Translations under genes and position numbers: made by a program
In this document: piece by piece, positions 38,401 through 46,916 of the stretch
How positions within the stretch are numbered: the stretch's first letter is position 1
Layout: each line of letters begins with the position of its first letter
Notes under the pieces: model-generated
Seen by the model: only the letters and a program-made list of their open reading frames with translations
The model's database searches: none
What the model was told of the DNA's origin: nothing
Assembly: GCA_050251195.1 (NCBI GenBank)
Contig: JBFWNG010000001.1
Span: 310,001-374,000, forward strand
Source of the DNA: JBFWNG01 sp050251195
GTDB lineage: Bacteria > Bdellovibrionota_B > Oligoflexia > Oligoflexales > Oligoflexaceae
DNA length: 64,000 nucleotides
Direction of reading: 5' to 3'

Positions 38401-38567
38401 GGCGCTGCGCCTGGCAAGTTAGCTCGCACGGCCAAGACGGGATAAGATACGTCAGGATAAAGGTCGACAGGCAGTTTTCTGAGCGACAGACCGCCGATCA
38501 CAATAAAAAACAGCGTTGTCATGAAAATGAATATAGGACGTTTGATTGCTATGTTGATGATATTCAA
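35433..38567 (-). CDS. RND-family efflux transporter permease
   Basis: At 1044 residues this is the normal length for an AcrB/MdtB-type inner-membrane RND pump. It begins MNIINIAIKRPIFIFMTTLFF and contains the SYP-V-V/AxxPGAAPEEIEEIVTKPME porter motif and the proton-relay pair in GLLVDDAIVVREN of TM4. A second half duplicates this pattern and ends with a TM helix pair before the C-terminal ITGRF. The start is TTG, overlapping the TGA of the adaptor gene by four bases, so the two are translationally coupled. Substrate class (drug or metal) cannot be set from sequence. No TolC-type outer-membrane factor gene is in the window. Confidence 0.93.
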   Translation of the reverse strand: MNIINIAIKRPIFIFMTTLFFIVIGGLSLRKLPVDLYPDVSYPVLAVRANLPGAAPEEIEEIVTKPMEDGLSSLAGLTNLRSMSREGSSTVVLEFDSDVDIKFQEMQVRAKVANLRPSMPEDLSEPVVYRQDPDDTPIIELAITGKRTASELTRIIKEDIADRIRQIPGVGDVEMGGEREREVIVELKPEALEAWRINVDSVVDAIKAFNGNDPIGTLEGQGRVWLLRSISHVKGVHDLKTIPVGHDKEGQPILLGEVAEISEGFKAISRISRISDGKNLQSAIDLDIKKQSGENTVAVSDGILEQLEKLRETLPSDIEIHVIRDNAELVRTNVKDVFETLVIGAILTIIVVLLFLRSPRATVTTGLSLPSSIITTFAVMAVAGFTINVMTLLALSLAIGLLVDDAIVVRENIFRHLQTKGTTAADAALKGTKEVALAVTATTLTIVAVFLPVGFMGGTTGQFFQQFAVTVVFAIMISLWDALTMAPMLSTYFANIADPEVEWRSMGAIGRKINSVLERFEHLFTRLETRYKAVLAWLLPKPWISISLAGASLAVAILGFTFISKSFLPTQLGYVFSVGLNGPLALPVERISEVADAVDERMKTVKGLEYWTMRSGRGYLGNASINMTVRVRPDYAKDQEALAEVRTETRKAIDGFIGYTTRISEPSDPLSGGGSGRFQPVAVMVSGGDLGKIRDLAREVKAIMEDIDGVTDVMALQDEGLPELELMTAPKLAGHFGVTPKTISQELRTWIEGDTSNKLQLGSERIPIRVRLKEGEHLTANSLLAKSIFTNSGTKSDVTAVPIGSTVNLVAGAGPPMISRENRQKIMRVGANLKTGAPLGDIVSKLETALQNLPMPDGYRIRIVGQNEQMKELFTNVAVALLLGCLFMYMILASLFESFSQPFTVMAAVPLAATGAVLALLLFGIPLDLYGGIGMILLAGIVAKNSILLVDFAMQRVRDKGDRPYDAILESAPLRLRPILMTSVAMIAGMLPVATGLGVGGAARQALGVATIGGIISSTILTLVIVPNLYIAVEKITGRFKKAK

Positions 38568-39460
38568 ACTCTATCCTCGTCGATCACTTTAACGGGAAGG
38601 CCGTCGCCAACTTGATTGACGCCCTCAGTCACAATCTTTTCTCCCGGCTGAACGCCTTCGAGTATTTCCACTGTGTCGTTATCGATAACTGAAAATTTAA
38701 CGGGGCTTCGGTGAGCTTTGTCGTCCTTAATCAAAAAGACAAAACTCCCTTGGTCCGTGATAGACAACGCGGAAGCCGGCACAACCATGCGGGGTTTCGT
38801 GTCCAGCTCAAACCTCACATTGGCAACCATTCCCGCTTTCCATGAGTGGTCGCTGTTGTTGACTTCTATCGAAACGGTTCCGCGCGAAGAGGACGATTCC
38901 GCGGAACGGGTTATGCCGACGACCGAACCATTGCGCTTATCCGCGCCCAGCGAAACCGCGACTTTAGTGTCCGACGATACTTTCAGCCACTGCTCGGCCG
39001 GAAGGTGGACCAGGGTTTTGAGCACTTCGTCGTCCACAATTGCGACCACAGGTTCTTGGTTCTCGACATGCGTGCCGATACTCGTGACAAGCCATCGACC
39101 GATCCATCCGGAAATGGGGCTCAAGACCGGGGTTTCCAAAAACGACTCGCCGGGATCATTGCGATCGACGCGAAAAAGGAGTTCGCCCTGTTTTACCCGT
39201 TTGCCCTCTTGCGGACCGATAAACGACACTTTTCCGGCCACGCGAGAATACACTTCGACTTGATTTCTGCCGGCGAGGACCGACACCATCTCAATCGTGC
39301 GAGGTGTTTCGGCGAGCTTTGCAACCTTTGCCCGCACCGCCACGACCGATTTCCTGTTTCGCCCGCCGCCATGTTCGCCCGGCGGTTTTCCGCCTTTTTC
39401 CTTCGTGCAGGAGATTCCCAGAGTGAGAGCGACAGCAGCCAACAGAGCGGTAGTTTTCAT
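38564..39460 (-). CDS. RND efflux periplasmic adaptor lipoprotein (membrane fusion protein)
   Basis: The 298-residue protein has a lipobox ISC (Cys18) and a Gly/Lys-rich linker. The HlyD/AcrA-type core is present: AGRNQVEVYSRVAGKVSFIGPQEGKRVKQGELLFRV is the first half of the lipoyl domain, VLSPISGWIGRWLV the second, followed by a beta-barrel domain and a membrane-proximal part ending VTEGVNQVGDGLPVKV. The alpha-hairpin between the lipoyl halves is very short (RNDPGESFLE), shorter than in AcrA, which suggests a different contact with the outer-membrane channel. First gene of the pump operon. Confidence 0.9.
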   Translation of the reverse strand: MKTTALLAAVALTLGISCTKEKGGKPPGEHGGGRNRKSVVAVRAKVAKLAETPRTIEMVSVLAGRNQVEVYSRVAGKVSFIGPQEGKRVKQGELLFRVDRNDPGESFLETPVLSPISGWIGRWLVTSIGTHVENQEPVVAIVDDEVLKTLVHLPAEQWLKVSSDTKVAVSLGADKRNGSVVGITRSAESSSSRGTVSIEVNNSDHSWKAGMVANVRFELDTKPRMVVPASALSITDQGSFVFLIKDDKAHRSPVKFSVIDNDTVEILEGVQPGEKIVTEGVNQVGDGLPVKVIDEDRV

Positions 39461-39739
39461 GAGCGGTCCTCGACGTTTTCGGAGATTATAGCATCTTTGG
39501 AGAGTTTTTGAGTAGGGTTTCTGCCGTCAAAAACTTTTCAATATGAGAAAACAATTACCCATTTTTGCCGTGGAGACTTCGCGAGAAGGTTCGCGTCGAA
39601 AATCTTACACTAATAATTTGTGTACTTAACCTGAGAAAATCAGGAACCAATTCCTCTTGTCTTAATTCATGCGAAAGCGGTCCGAATGCGGAAAGATCTG
39701 GTCGAGAGACAACAGATAACCTCATTGGAGACAAAATAT

Positions 39740-41080
39740 ATGCGAAAACTTACCTTACCGATAGCCGTCGTTGCGTTGGGTTTAACGCTAGGCTGTACGA
39801 AAAAGGACGATGACGATTCAAGTTCTGAGACGAAGACCACTGTTACGGAAAATATGGCAGCTCCGTCCGGAGTTCTGGATCTCGCGATCACGGCGATGGG
39901 AAGCGCGATGGACACCGACATTGCGGGAGCGATGGTCGGAGAGACCGCCTTAGTTGCCGATGACGGTTTTACGTTGGATGACTGTGACGAACATGCTGAA
40001 GCGGTTTGGAGAGAAACGGATGGCGCTGATTATACGGATGACTCCGGACGACTTCGGGTTACTCACCCAAGAGCGCCGCTGCAAACACTCTATTGTCAAA
40101 TGCAAAAGGACACGGGTTCGCCCGACTCTTTCTTAGGCGCTTTAAGCCAGAACAAAATGTTGTTCTGCATCATGGGCGAAGGCCTTGTCTTTGACGGAAC
40201 GACCAAAACCACAACCAGAACGAAAGAGGAATTCGCAGAATGTCTGGGAGATCTTTCCGCCGAAGATAAAGAAGAAATGCTCGAAGGTTTTCCCGACGAA
40301 GTTGATATTGACCTTACAGCTTCAAGTCCCGCGGCTTTTGGTGAAGAAGGCAAATGGGACGGAAGCATATTGCTCGAATTTCCTTATGGCGAGGAAGAAA
40401 TACCTATGAGCCTAAGCGTATTGCTGAAAGACAGTGACGACATTCTTGCAGTGGCCGCAAACAACGGCGCGGAAAGGGAGATCAATGTCGACTCCTATGT
40501 GGCGTCGATCAACAAGTCCACCGGAGAAGTATGGTACGAAGCGATGTTCCAACGTATCAGAACGCCAGACGGCACATCGAGCAACGGATGGAACCGCCAC
40601 ATGAGAGCCTATGTGAAAGGCGAACTGGATCCCGATACGCTGGAGTTCGGCGATGTTTCCGTTGTCGAAGGCATTTATTCGGATATCAGCAACAACCCTA
40701 TGGGCGGAGACAATGAGGGTGCGGAAAGTGAAGACGATCCTTTAACAACCGGTACATTCTGGACGGTATCAGGCACGAAAGACGACGGATTCAAGTCCAA
40801 TGCTTATCAACTGAGCTGCGAGTATGATCAAGAAAGCCAGTCTTCGACATGCCCAGACGCTGGATTAGTCGAAAACTGGGAAGCGACAGCGGGTTCTGGC
40901 TCATGCAATGGCTCTGCCGACGACACCAGCTGCACGGGTGACGGCATCGAGGCGACCAAAGACGAACATACGTCTTTCGTCATGGTTCCCGGCGCTTCCG
41001 ATTTCGTGAACTCGGAAGACTGGTTCGCGGAACTTCCTGTTCCGGACTACACGTCTCTGGAACTTTCGATCACACAATAA
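39740..41080 (+). CDS. Acidic lipoprotein of unknown function
   Basis: The start at 39740 is chosen because the product then opens with a lipoprotein signal ending in LGC (Cys17); GGAG lies ten bases upstream. The 446-residue protein is acidic (KKDDDDSSSE after the anchor, many Asp/Glu throughout) and has Cys at DDCDEH, LYCQMQ, LFCIMG, AECLGD and a C-terminal cluster (LSCEYD, TCPDAG, SCNGSADDTSCTGDG). It is reminiscent of Ca-binding or matrix lipoproteins, but no domain is recognised. A clear terminator follows. Confidence 0.7.
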   Translation: MRKLTLPIAVVALGLTLGCTKKDDDDSSSETKTTVTENMAAPSGVLDLAITAMGSAMDTDIAGAMVGETALVADDGFTLDDCDEHAEAVWRETDGADYTDDSGRLRVTHPRAPLQTLYCQMQKDTGSPDSFLGALSQNKMLFCIMGEGLVFDGTTKTTTRTKEEFAECLGDLSAEDKEEMLEGFPDEVDIDLTASSPAAFGEEGKWDGSILLEFPYGEEEIPMSLSVLLKDSDDILAVAANNGAEREINVDSYVASINKSTGEVWYEAMFQRIRTPDGTSSNGWNRHMRAYVKGELDPDTLEFGDVSVVEGIYSDISNNPMGGDNEGAESEDDPLTTGTFWTVSGTKDDGFKSNAYQLSCEYDQESQSSTCPDAGLVENWEATAGSGSCNGSADDTSCTGDGIEATKDEHTSFVMVPGASDFVNSEDWFAELPVPDYTSLELSITQ

Positions 41081-41101
41081 CATTACGTGACTCCAAGTCA
41101 C

Positions 41102-41132
41102 AAACGGTGAGGTTTGCTCCTCACCGTTTTTT
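41102..41132 (+). terminator. Intrinsic terminator after the acidic lipoprotein gene
   Basis: Stem AAACGGTGAGG / CCTCACCGTTT with a six-base loop, then a T-run, 21 bases after the stop. Confidence 0.93.
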
Positions 41133-41158
41133 ATTGGACTTTTTTCCGCGCTTCCAAA

Positions 41159-41219
41159 ATGACGGTTCATCCGCCTAATCCTTGGCTTCGGTCAGGATGA
41201 CGGTTCATCCGCCTAATCC
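41159..41219. repeat. Short direct repeat spanning the 3' end of a lipoprotein gene
   Basis: The 23 bases ATGACGGTTCATCCGCCTAA-TCC occur at 41159-41181 and again at 41197-41219. The second copy contains the last codons and stop of the minus-strand gene at 41205. The 15 bases between are part of the dispersed GTCATCCTGA...AAGGAT element also seen at 8772. Confidence 0.85.
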
Positions 41220-42290
41220 CTCGTTGCAGAAGTGAAAATGCAAGCAATCCAATTCTCCTTCGACCGGAGTCTGGGTACCGTACTTTATGCGGAATAGGGT
41301 CGTGCGTCGACCATCTTCGTAGGTACGAGCGGGCGCGCCTTCAAGAATGCTGCCACATCCTGCATTGGCTGCGGTTGTTGCGCTATAAGTGCCATGCGGC
41401 AAGGTAAGGACAAATGAATCGCAGGCGTTATGGTGGTCCCAATTATACTTGAAAACCGATTCTAACGATTCCTTCTCAAAGGAGAAAGGTTTGCGCTGTT
41501 CCGCAGTCAGGGCGGGATTAGAATCTTCCACTGTTAACTTTTTAACTTCAAACCCCGTGGTCTCGCCGCCGCCAGGAAAGAGACAAGAATCCATCGTGAA
41601 TTTCGCTGTTCCCAAAGTAAAGTTTGCCGAACCAGCGTACTGTCCGTCCTTGCAGGGTCCGTCCTTGAAGGGATCTCCCGGCTCGAAAGCGCCAGCGATA
41701 AGCCATCTCGAACTTACATGCATCAAGCCGTCGTTGACGTATCCGTTGACGGCTGTCGCAAACTGGGTATTTCCGTCCTGCCAGCCATTGACGAGGTAAC
41801 CATAACCATCTTCGTATTTGACTGTAACTTTGAGATGTTTTGGTTCGCCGAATACCGCTTCCTTTAAGCCCTGATCGGAGACGAACGATCGAGGAATGAG
41901 ATAGTTTTTAAAACTGACCTCTTTGGGTTCTGAAATCGATTCGTCAACCGTCATCACTTCCGTGCGGTCGCCAGGGAACATCTGATACAGGAAGCGCATG
42001 AGCACAACGGATTCATTCACTTCGTCAATGCAAACGTCGAGTCGTACTCTATATCCCCCTGGCTCAGCAGGCTTAAGTTCGTACACGTCGCCCATGTTTG
42101 CCGCGCCGTAGTCGACAACCGATTCCGACGGCATTGGGTTCATTTTTCCAAGTGTAAAGGCTTGAGTCGAACCCCCTCCTGGACATGGAAGAGGTAAATT
42201 TGACGAGTTAGTTTCTGAAGAAGCGGAAGAAGACGCGCGCTCCTTGCAACCCACATTCGCTAGGATTAAGAAAATCAAGAGTAGTTTCAA
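41205..42290 (-). CDS. Lipoprotein of unknown function (361 aa)
   Basis: A TTG at 42290 is chosen as start: GGGAGG lies seven bases upstream and the product then begins MKLLLIFLILANVGC, a compact lipoprotein signal. The mature protein starts with a Ser-rich linker, then a beta-rich domain (GGYRVRLDVCIDEV, HLKVTVKYEDGYGYLVNGW). It has eight further Cys, including a C-terminal CLHFHFC. The 3' end lies in a short direct repeat, so the last five residues (EGLGG) may have been added or altered by duplication. No family recognised. Confidence 0.72.
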   Translation of the reverse strand: MKLLLIFLILANVGCKERASSSASSETNSSNLPLPCPGGGSTQAFTLGKMNPMPSESVVDYGAANMGDVYELKPAEPGGYRVRLDVCIDEVNESVVLMRFLYQMFPGDRTEVMTVDESISEPKEVSFKNYLIPRSFVSDQGLKEAVFGEPKHLKVTVKYEDGYGYLVNGWQDGNTQFATAVNGYVNDGLMHVSSRWLIAGAFEPGDPFKDGPCKDGQYAGSANFTLGTAKFTMDSCLFPGGGETTGFEVKKLTVEDSNPALTAEQRKPFSFEKESLESVFKYNWDHHNACDSFVLTLPHGTYSATTAANAGCGSILEGAPARTYEDGRRTTLFRIKYGTQTPVEGELDCLHFHFCNEGLGG

Positions 42291-42442
42291 ATTTAAGCCT
42301 CCCAAGAAATGTACCTTTATATACTACCTCATTATACTTTGGAAACGGTCGGCTAGGGCAGTAAATATTCAACAACATTTTCAGGATTTGTTGATTTGGG
42401 ATCAACATCTTTCTTTTAAAGCAGGTCCCGAGATGCACGGGA

Positions 42443-42910
42443 TCAACGCAGATCGTAAGCACCCAAATATCCTCGGAGCTCTCCTAGCTGTCGATTGATT
42501 TTACCCATCAAGAGAACGCTGCGCTTTTGCATAAGGTTGGTTAGAAGCTCCCTTTGCTCCTGATTTGCCAAACCGCCATTAACTTTTTCTATAAGCTTGT
42601 TCAGCTCAATCTGCTTATCGATCGCGACGACTTGTTGGTCCAAATCGTGAGCGGAAAGGTCGCCATAGTTGGTGGCAAGATCTAACAAGTCCGCGGGGTT
42701 GGCCTCCCCCTGATTGGGCACCTTCCTCTCTTCCAGCTCCTGGGACGCTTTTTTAATTTCGTTCTTGCTCGGATCTCGTACAGCGAGAGAGTTTGATGAT
42801 GTGCTGCTTTTTGCCGTTTTGACTACAGCTGATTCCTTTTGGCGCAGTGCGAGTCCTCCAGCCAGGGTCAAGCTTGCGATAACCAAGATGTTTCCTATCG
42901 ACTTTTTCAT
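42443..42910 (-). CDS. Small helical exported protein, last gene of a four-gene envelope operon
   Basis: The 155-residue protein has one N-terminal hydrophobic segment (IGNILVIASLTLAGGLAL) without a Cys, so it is an anchored or secreted protein. The rest is strongly helical and charged (KNEIKKASQELEERK, AIDKQIELNKLIEKVN, QEQRELLTNLMQKRSVLL), consistent with a coiled coil. It begins two bases after the preceding gene ends. Function unknown. Confidence 0.7.
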   Translation of the reverse strand: MKKSIGNILVIASLTLAGGLALRQKESAVVKTAKSSTSSNSLAVRDPSKNEIKKASQELEERKVPNQGEANPADLLDLATNYGDLSAHDLDQQVVAIDKQIELNKLIEKVNGGLANQEQRELLTNLMQKRSVLLMGKINRQLGELRGYLGAYDLR

Positions 42911-42912
42911 TC

Positions 42913-43221
42913 TTACTTTCCCTCTTTAACGATCTGAATTCTGTTGAGGAGATCCTCGCGTTTCATATGGCATTGAACGCTCGCCCGATAGCCAGTTCGA
43001 AAACCTTCCCAAAAACCACCTTTTGACGATCGAAAAATCTTTTCGGCGCATTTTTTGTCGTCAGAACTAGCTTCCGTAGGTTCAATTGTCTCAGTCTTTT
43101 CTACTCTCCCTGTATCGTTTTTGGGGCTTGGGGATTTATCGTTTTCGTTTTCCGAGCCACAGCTTAACGTGAGACATTCAGCAAGAATGAGTATTTTTAT
43201 CGTCTGGGGAAGAGATTTCAT
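42913..43221 (-). CDS. Small lipoprotein, third gene of the envelope operon
   Basis: The 102-residue protein has AAGGAG before the ATG and a signal peptide ending in LSC (Cys21, followed by GSENEND). The mature part has a Ser/Glu-rich linker and a short C-terminal domain with KKCAEKIFRSS and ASVQCHMKRED that could form one disulphide. Its ATG overlaps the stop of the gene upstream by four bases. Function unknown. Confidence 0.72.
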   Translation of the reverse strand: MKSLPQTIKILILAECLTLSCGSENENDKSPSPKNDTGRVEKTETIEPTEASSDDKKCAEKIFRSSKGGFWEGFRTGYRASVQCHMKREDLLNRIQIVKEGK

Positions 43222-44078
43222 TTTTCAGCTCCTTGAAGGTAAGGAATTGTCTTTAGGCTAAATTCGTAAGGAGACTTGAGGAGATGGAGAGCGGCAAAGA
43301 AGCTACTGACATCTTTTAGTCTGACTTCGTTGTCGGACGAAAGATCGAGTAGGTCAAACGCGTATTGTAAATCGGGAGATGGGGAGTTCGTAGCATGCCA
43401 TTCCGCCACGAGGGCACCAACGATGGCTCCAGCCGCGAACGCATTTTTTTGAGCGTTGATGAAAGACAAGTTGAGGTCGAGAAATTCGGCAAGATCGCGG
43501 ATGCGTAAAACGTCTTTTTCTGTCGTTGATTTAGGAAGGGACGCCGTGGGTTTTACGGTCCCCACGAGACGTACGTCGCCTTTGAGAAGAGCGCATGCCG
43601 TCAACTTATTGTGGAGCTGGAGTTTGTGGTCCATAAGCGCTAATTCGAAAGGTCCTTTTAGGGAAAAAGCCCGGAGAACGCGTTCATAATCGGAATTGCT
43701 CCGCGGTAGGAGTGCAACGTCGGGTTGTGCCGCGAAGCGGAGTATCGGAATCACGAGTTCATCCTCCGGAGTTTGCCAAGCCGTTGCTAATTGACTTGTT
43801 TCTTCAGCGTTGAAGATCATCGGTCGTTCGGCGAATGTGACCGGCGAGGGAAGGTCGGTTTTGAGCTTGAGATCATGTTCGAGCTTTGTGCAATATACTT
43901 TGGGCCGGTTGACGTCGCCTTTGTTGCATACGTCGAAAGATTTGCTCATGGCGTGGATGTTGGTTTCGAGGTCGGTACACTCAAGCCTGGTAGGGTTAAA
44001 TATGGGCTCCAGACGAACCTGGTACTCCGCGGGTGCCGCTACCGTGAAGGGCCCCAGAAGGATAAGAAAGTGTTTCAA
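43218..44078 (-). CDS. Secreted protein of unknown function, second gene of the envelope operon
   Basis: TTG at 44078 is chosen as start because AAGGAGG lies six bases before it and the product then opens with a signal peptide (MKHFLILLGPFTVAAPA). The 286-residue protein has Cys at RLECTDLE, FDVCNKG, VYCTKLE and TACALLKG. Its C-terminal third (AFAAGAIVGALVAEWHATN, FDLLDLSSDNEVRLKD) is helical. It overlaps the next gene by four bases. No family recognised. Confidence 0.7.
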   Translation of the reverse strand: MKHFLILLGPFTVAAPAEYQVRLEPIFNPTRLECTDLETNIHAMSKSFDVCNKGDVNRPKVYCTKLEHDLKLKTDLPSPVTFAERPMIFNAEETSQLATAWQTPEDELVIPILRFAAQPDVALLPRSNSDYERVLRAFSLKGPFELALMDHKLQLHNKLTACALLKGDVRLVGTVKPTASLPKSTTEKDVLRIRDLAEFLDLNLSFINAQKNAFAAGAIVGALVAEWHATNSPSPDLQYAFDLLDLSSDNEVRLKDVSSFFAALHLLKSPYEFSLKTIPYLQGAEK

Positions 44079-44132
44079 ATTGCTCCTCCTTGGAAGGAAT
44101 GGAGCGGGCATGTCTCATGCCCGCTCATAAAG

Positions 44133-45782
44133 TTACCTTTGGAAAGTTGCCACGCCAGCGAGCATGGTTGTGGTTTCTGAGGACCAAGTTTCCTTGACGG
44201 TCGCGTTGAAACTTTGTTTGAACCTGCTTTCGGTTGAAGTGTTGCCCCAGATGCTATTGCCGGCCCTTAGGATCCATCCGGCTGCTTGACAATAGAAGTT
44301 AAACCCGCAAGTCGACTGAAGGCCGTTTGCCATGACCAATGCACCCGGCTCAGGCGGCGAGCCCGGCGCAGGCATTGTGACTTCGGGTTTGCCGGGAACG
44401 GGATTGCCCACTATGGACAAAAGCCGATTCATGAGTTGCGATTTGAGATGATCCTGAATTTCAGCACGCACTTTTTCGGTATATATCGAGTTCGGATCCT
44501 CTATCTTCCAATCAATCTGGAATTCGTCAGACGTCCAGGGCTTTTCCACCACCTCAGCATAAGCTTTCGTGCTAAAGAATCCGCCTCTTTTGCCGTTTTT
44601 AACGACCTTCTCATAGACCTTCCAAAGATTGTACGACGCGGTTACTTTGGTTTTGTAGGCAGCGGGGTATTGGTACTGCAACGCAACGCCGAACAAGGGA
44701 TTTCCGGAATTGTCGCTTAAAACTGTTCCGGTGGATTCGTCGAAGAATTTGTCGGTGGCAAGCGGACACGCTCCGATCAACGACAGGCGAATACTTCCAC
44801 TCAAGACATCAGGCAGACTCGAAAGCTCGCTTTGATTCTCACCCCAGGGAAGGTACGGCACGCCGTCAAGGGAGTAATCAAGAATGGCTGGGATGGAATC
44901 GAAATACCCGTTTTCGCTGCTGGCGCTGACCAGTGCCGCATTCAAACGTACATTCGCGGTGGGGACTTGGCGAAAATCAAAGTCGGGATATTCCTGCTCC
45001 AAAGAGCTAACGCTCTTTCTCCAGCCAAGGTCGTAGTCGATCATTGCATAGCCGCCTTCGATTCGGGCGTCGTTGGCGTAGAGAGATCGCAGGGTTGATT
45101 TAACCTGTTCGAGTTTCTCGAGGGCTGCGAGATAGTTGTTATTGAAGGTATCGAATTCCTCCTGTCTTGCGTCGGCGATCGCTTTGAGACGATCATATTC
45201 CTGAACGGCTTCTCCGCGCTTATCGCGTAATTTTTTGAGGTCCGTTCGGATGGTGCGAACGGACTCTTTGTTGGCTCGATACTCCTCCTTCAGTTCGTCG
45301 CACGTTTCCTCGCACGACTCGAGCGACGTTAGTAACTCCGATCTTCGAAACTCCAGCGATTCGATTTGTGTTTCTAAGGCTAGGATTGGCTCCATGCTCG
45401 GTGTGGAGGAAACCTTGGCGAGATCCTTTTTAGCTTCGTCCAATGCGGCCTTCTTTTCTCCTAGCTCCGACGCCAAAGAACCGAGTTCCGTCGTGAGGCT
45501 GGTTATTTGGTTGTCAATATTGTTGGAAGCCGTGTAGAGATTTTTCAAGCCCGAACAGAACCCCAAATTTCCGGAGGCCCAAAATCCCGTGAATTTCGTG
45601 AGCCCTGTTCGGGGCGGCAGTACCCAAACCGTTTGACTGCTCTCCGTATCTCTCACGAGATCAGATTGCGTTGTGTTCTGAATCGGCAATGCCCCAAACT
45701 TTGAGACATATGCGGATGGTACGCTGAGGGCAACACTTGCCGAGCACCATGCCATACAGATAATGAAACCATTCTTCGTCAT
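44133..45782 (-). CDS. Exported coiled-coil protein, first gene of the envelope operon
   Basis: The 549-residue protein has AGGAGG five bases before the ATG and a signal peptide ending near VALSVPSA. Residues about 85-240 form a long coiled coil (LTTELGSLASELGEKKAALDE, SLEFRRSELLTSLESCEE, AIADARQEEFDTFNN). A beta-rich region follows (GSIRLSLIGACPLATDKFF, ALQYQYPAAYKTKVTASY), and a C-terminal region has CGFNFYC. The shape, periplasmic coiled coil plus beta domain, recalls bacterial gliding or pilus-associated envelope proteins, but I cannot name a family. Confidence 0.72.
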   Translation of the reverse strand: MTKNGFIICMAWCSASVALSVPSAYVSKFGALPIQNTTQSDLVRDTESSQTVWVLPPRTGLTKFTGFWASGNLGFCSGLKNLYTASNNIDNQITSLTTELGSLASELGEKKAALDEAKKDLAKVSSTPSMEPILALETQIESLEFRRSELLTSLESCEETCDELKEEYRANKESVRTIRTDLKKLRDKRGEAVQEYDRLKAIADARQEEFDTFNNNYLAALEKLEQVKSTLRSLYANDARIEGGYAMIDYDLGWRKSVSSLEQEYPDFDFRQVPTANVRLNAALVSASSENGYFDSIPAILDYSLDGVPYLPWGENQSELSSLPDVLSGSIRLSLIGACPLATDKFFDESTGTVLSDNSGNPLFGVALQYQYPAAYKTKVTASYNLWKVYEKVVKNGKRGGFFSTKAYAEVVEKPWTSDEFQIDWKIEDPNSIYTEKVRAEIQDHLKSQLMNRLLSIVGNPVPGKPEVTMPAPGSPPEPGALVMANGLQSTCGFNFYCQAAGWILRAGNSIWGNTSTESRFKQSFNATVKETWSSETTTMLAGVATFQR

Positions 45783-45979
45783 GCCTTCCTCCTTTTTCTG
45801 CTTTTATGACTAGGCCATTCGCAAGGAACGTGCCGTTGACGAGGAAGTTGTGCCTGACGAAAAAGAGTGAGTGTTATTTGGAACATGTGATTTGTCGGAT
45901 GCAATGTCATGCAGTATCGCTGCATTGTTTGTCCCTGCTTCGTGCCATCGAGGAACAAAAAAGTGTGGAAACTTGGGAC

Positions 45980-46005
45980 AAAAAAAGCGGCGAAGGTTTC
46001 GCCGC
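45980..46005 (-). terminator. Intrinsic terminator of the gene at 46028
   Basis: Stem GCGGCGAA / TTCGCCGC (45987-46005) with a three-base loop, followed on the minus strand by seven T, 22 bases after the stop. Confidence 0.95.
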
Positions 46006-46027
46006 GAGGATCGTACACTGGTTCGAA

Positions 46028-46759
46028 TTAATGCTGCCAGGTCGCAAACGGTTTGTATAAGACACAACCTCTCATACCCGCAACTTTGGCTTCAGCTTCC
46101 TCGAAATTAGTGAAGGTTGCTCCGTTCATCAGCTTTGCTGTTTGGGCTCCGCCAGTAACAGGTCTGTCGAAAACCGCTGTGATTTTCTTGTCCGTCCCAT
46201 AAAGAAATACGAACGCGTCCTTGTATTGCGCAGGGTTTGTGCCGAAACACTTCGATGTAGCGACTTGTTTGACTCCGGGGATTTCGAACGCTTGTTTATT
46301 GGCTTGAGTAAAGCCTAAAAGCTTGCCGTCTCCGGTGAGAAAGGCCTTAATAATGTTTTTGGCGTGAGCATTGATAATGAAGTAAGTAATGTTTGATCCT
46401 AGTTTCTGAACAACGGGGATGGGACAACCCCCCTTCATGCCTTGACCGGAATTGTTGACGACGGCCCAAAGATCTTTGCTTTTCAAAACGAAATAAAGAA
46501 CGTTGGAATCAGAGGGAATCTGGCTCAATGCAAAGGAGGTAACGGGGTCGCCTGCAGAGCCGTAAATATAGCAACCTTTCCCTCCGCCTTTTTTGGCGTC
46601 GAAAAAGATCTGGCCATCGCGAAGTTTGTAATTCGATCCCAGTTGATCATGGGCTCTGCCGCCGGCGGTAGCCATGACTGCGGAAGCACCGGCGTTGTCG
46701 CTGTCTTTTTTACAGCCAAGGGCAAGAGTTAATGCCAATAGGCAGATTGTTTTTCTCAC
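46028..46759 (-). CDS. Lipoprotein of unknown function (243 aa)
   Basis: It begins at GTG with GAGAGG six bases upstream. The signal peptide ends in the lipobox LGC (Cys16, then KKDSDN). The mature part has paired stretches of beta type (GKGCYIYGSAGDPVTSFAL, NVLYFVLKSKDLWAVVNN, ITYFIINAHAKN) and four Cys. The last third contains AFVFLYGTDKKITAVFDRPV. It is followed by a strong terminator and is divergent from the VWA gene. No family recognised. Confidence 0.73.
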   Translation of the reverse strand: MRKTICLLALTLALGCKKDSDNAGASAVMATAGGRAHDQLGSNYKLRDGQIFFDAKKGGGKGCYIYGSAGDPVTSFALSQIPSDSNVLYFVLKSKDLWAVVNNSGQGMKGGCPIPVVQKLGSNITYFIINAHAKNIIKAFLTGDGKLLGFTQANKQAFEIPGVKQVATSKCFGTNPAQYKDAFVFLYGTDKKITAVFDRPVTGGAQTAKLMNGATFTNFEEAEAKVAGMRGCVLYKPFATWQH

Positions 46760-46916
46760 GTCGCACCTCTCTATTTCGGATTTGTCCTTGTCGGCACAAT
46801 GAAACCCGAGCTTTAAATATCAAGTATAACCAATTATAATCTATGGAGAAATTGATTAATATAACGCTAGGGGACACCCTTGCCGATAAGTATAGGACAG
46901 TTTTTTAGAGGTCTTC

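Noticed and set aside
45806..46110. Short ORFs in both directions in the gap between the coiled-coil gene and the 46028 lipoprotein gene
   Set aside because: They overlap each other and the terminator, and have no ribosome-binding site or signal peptide.
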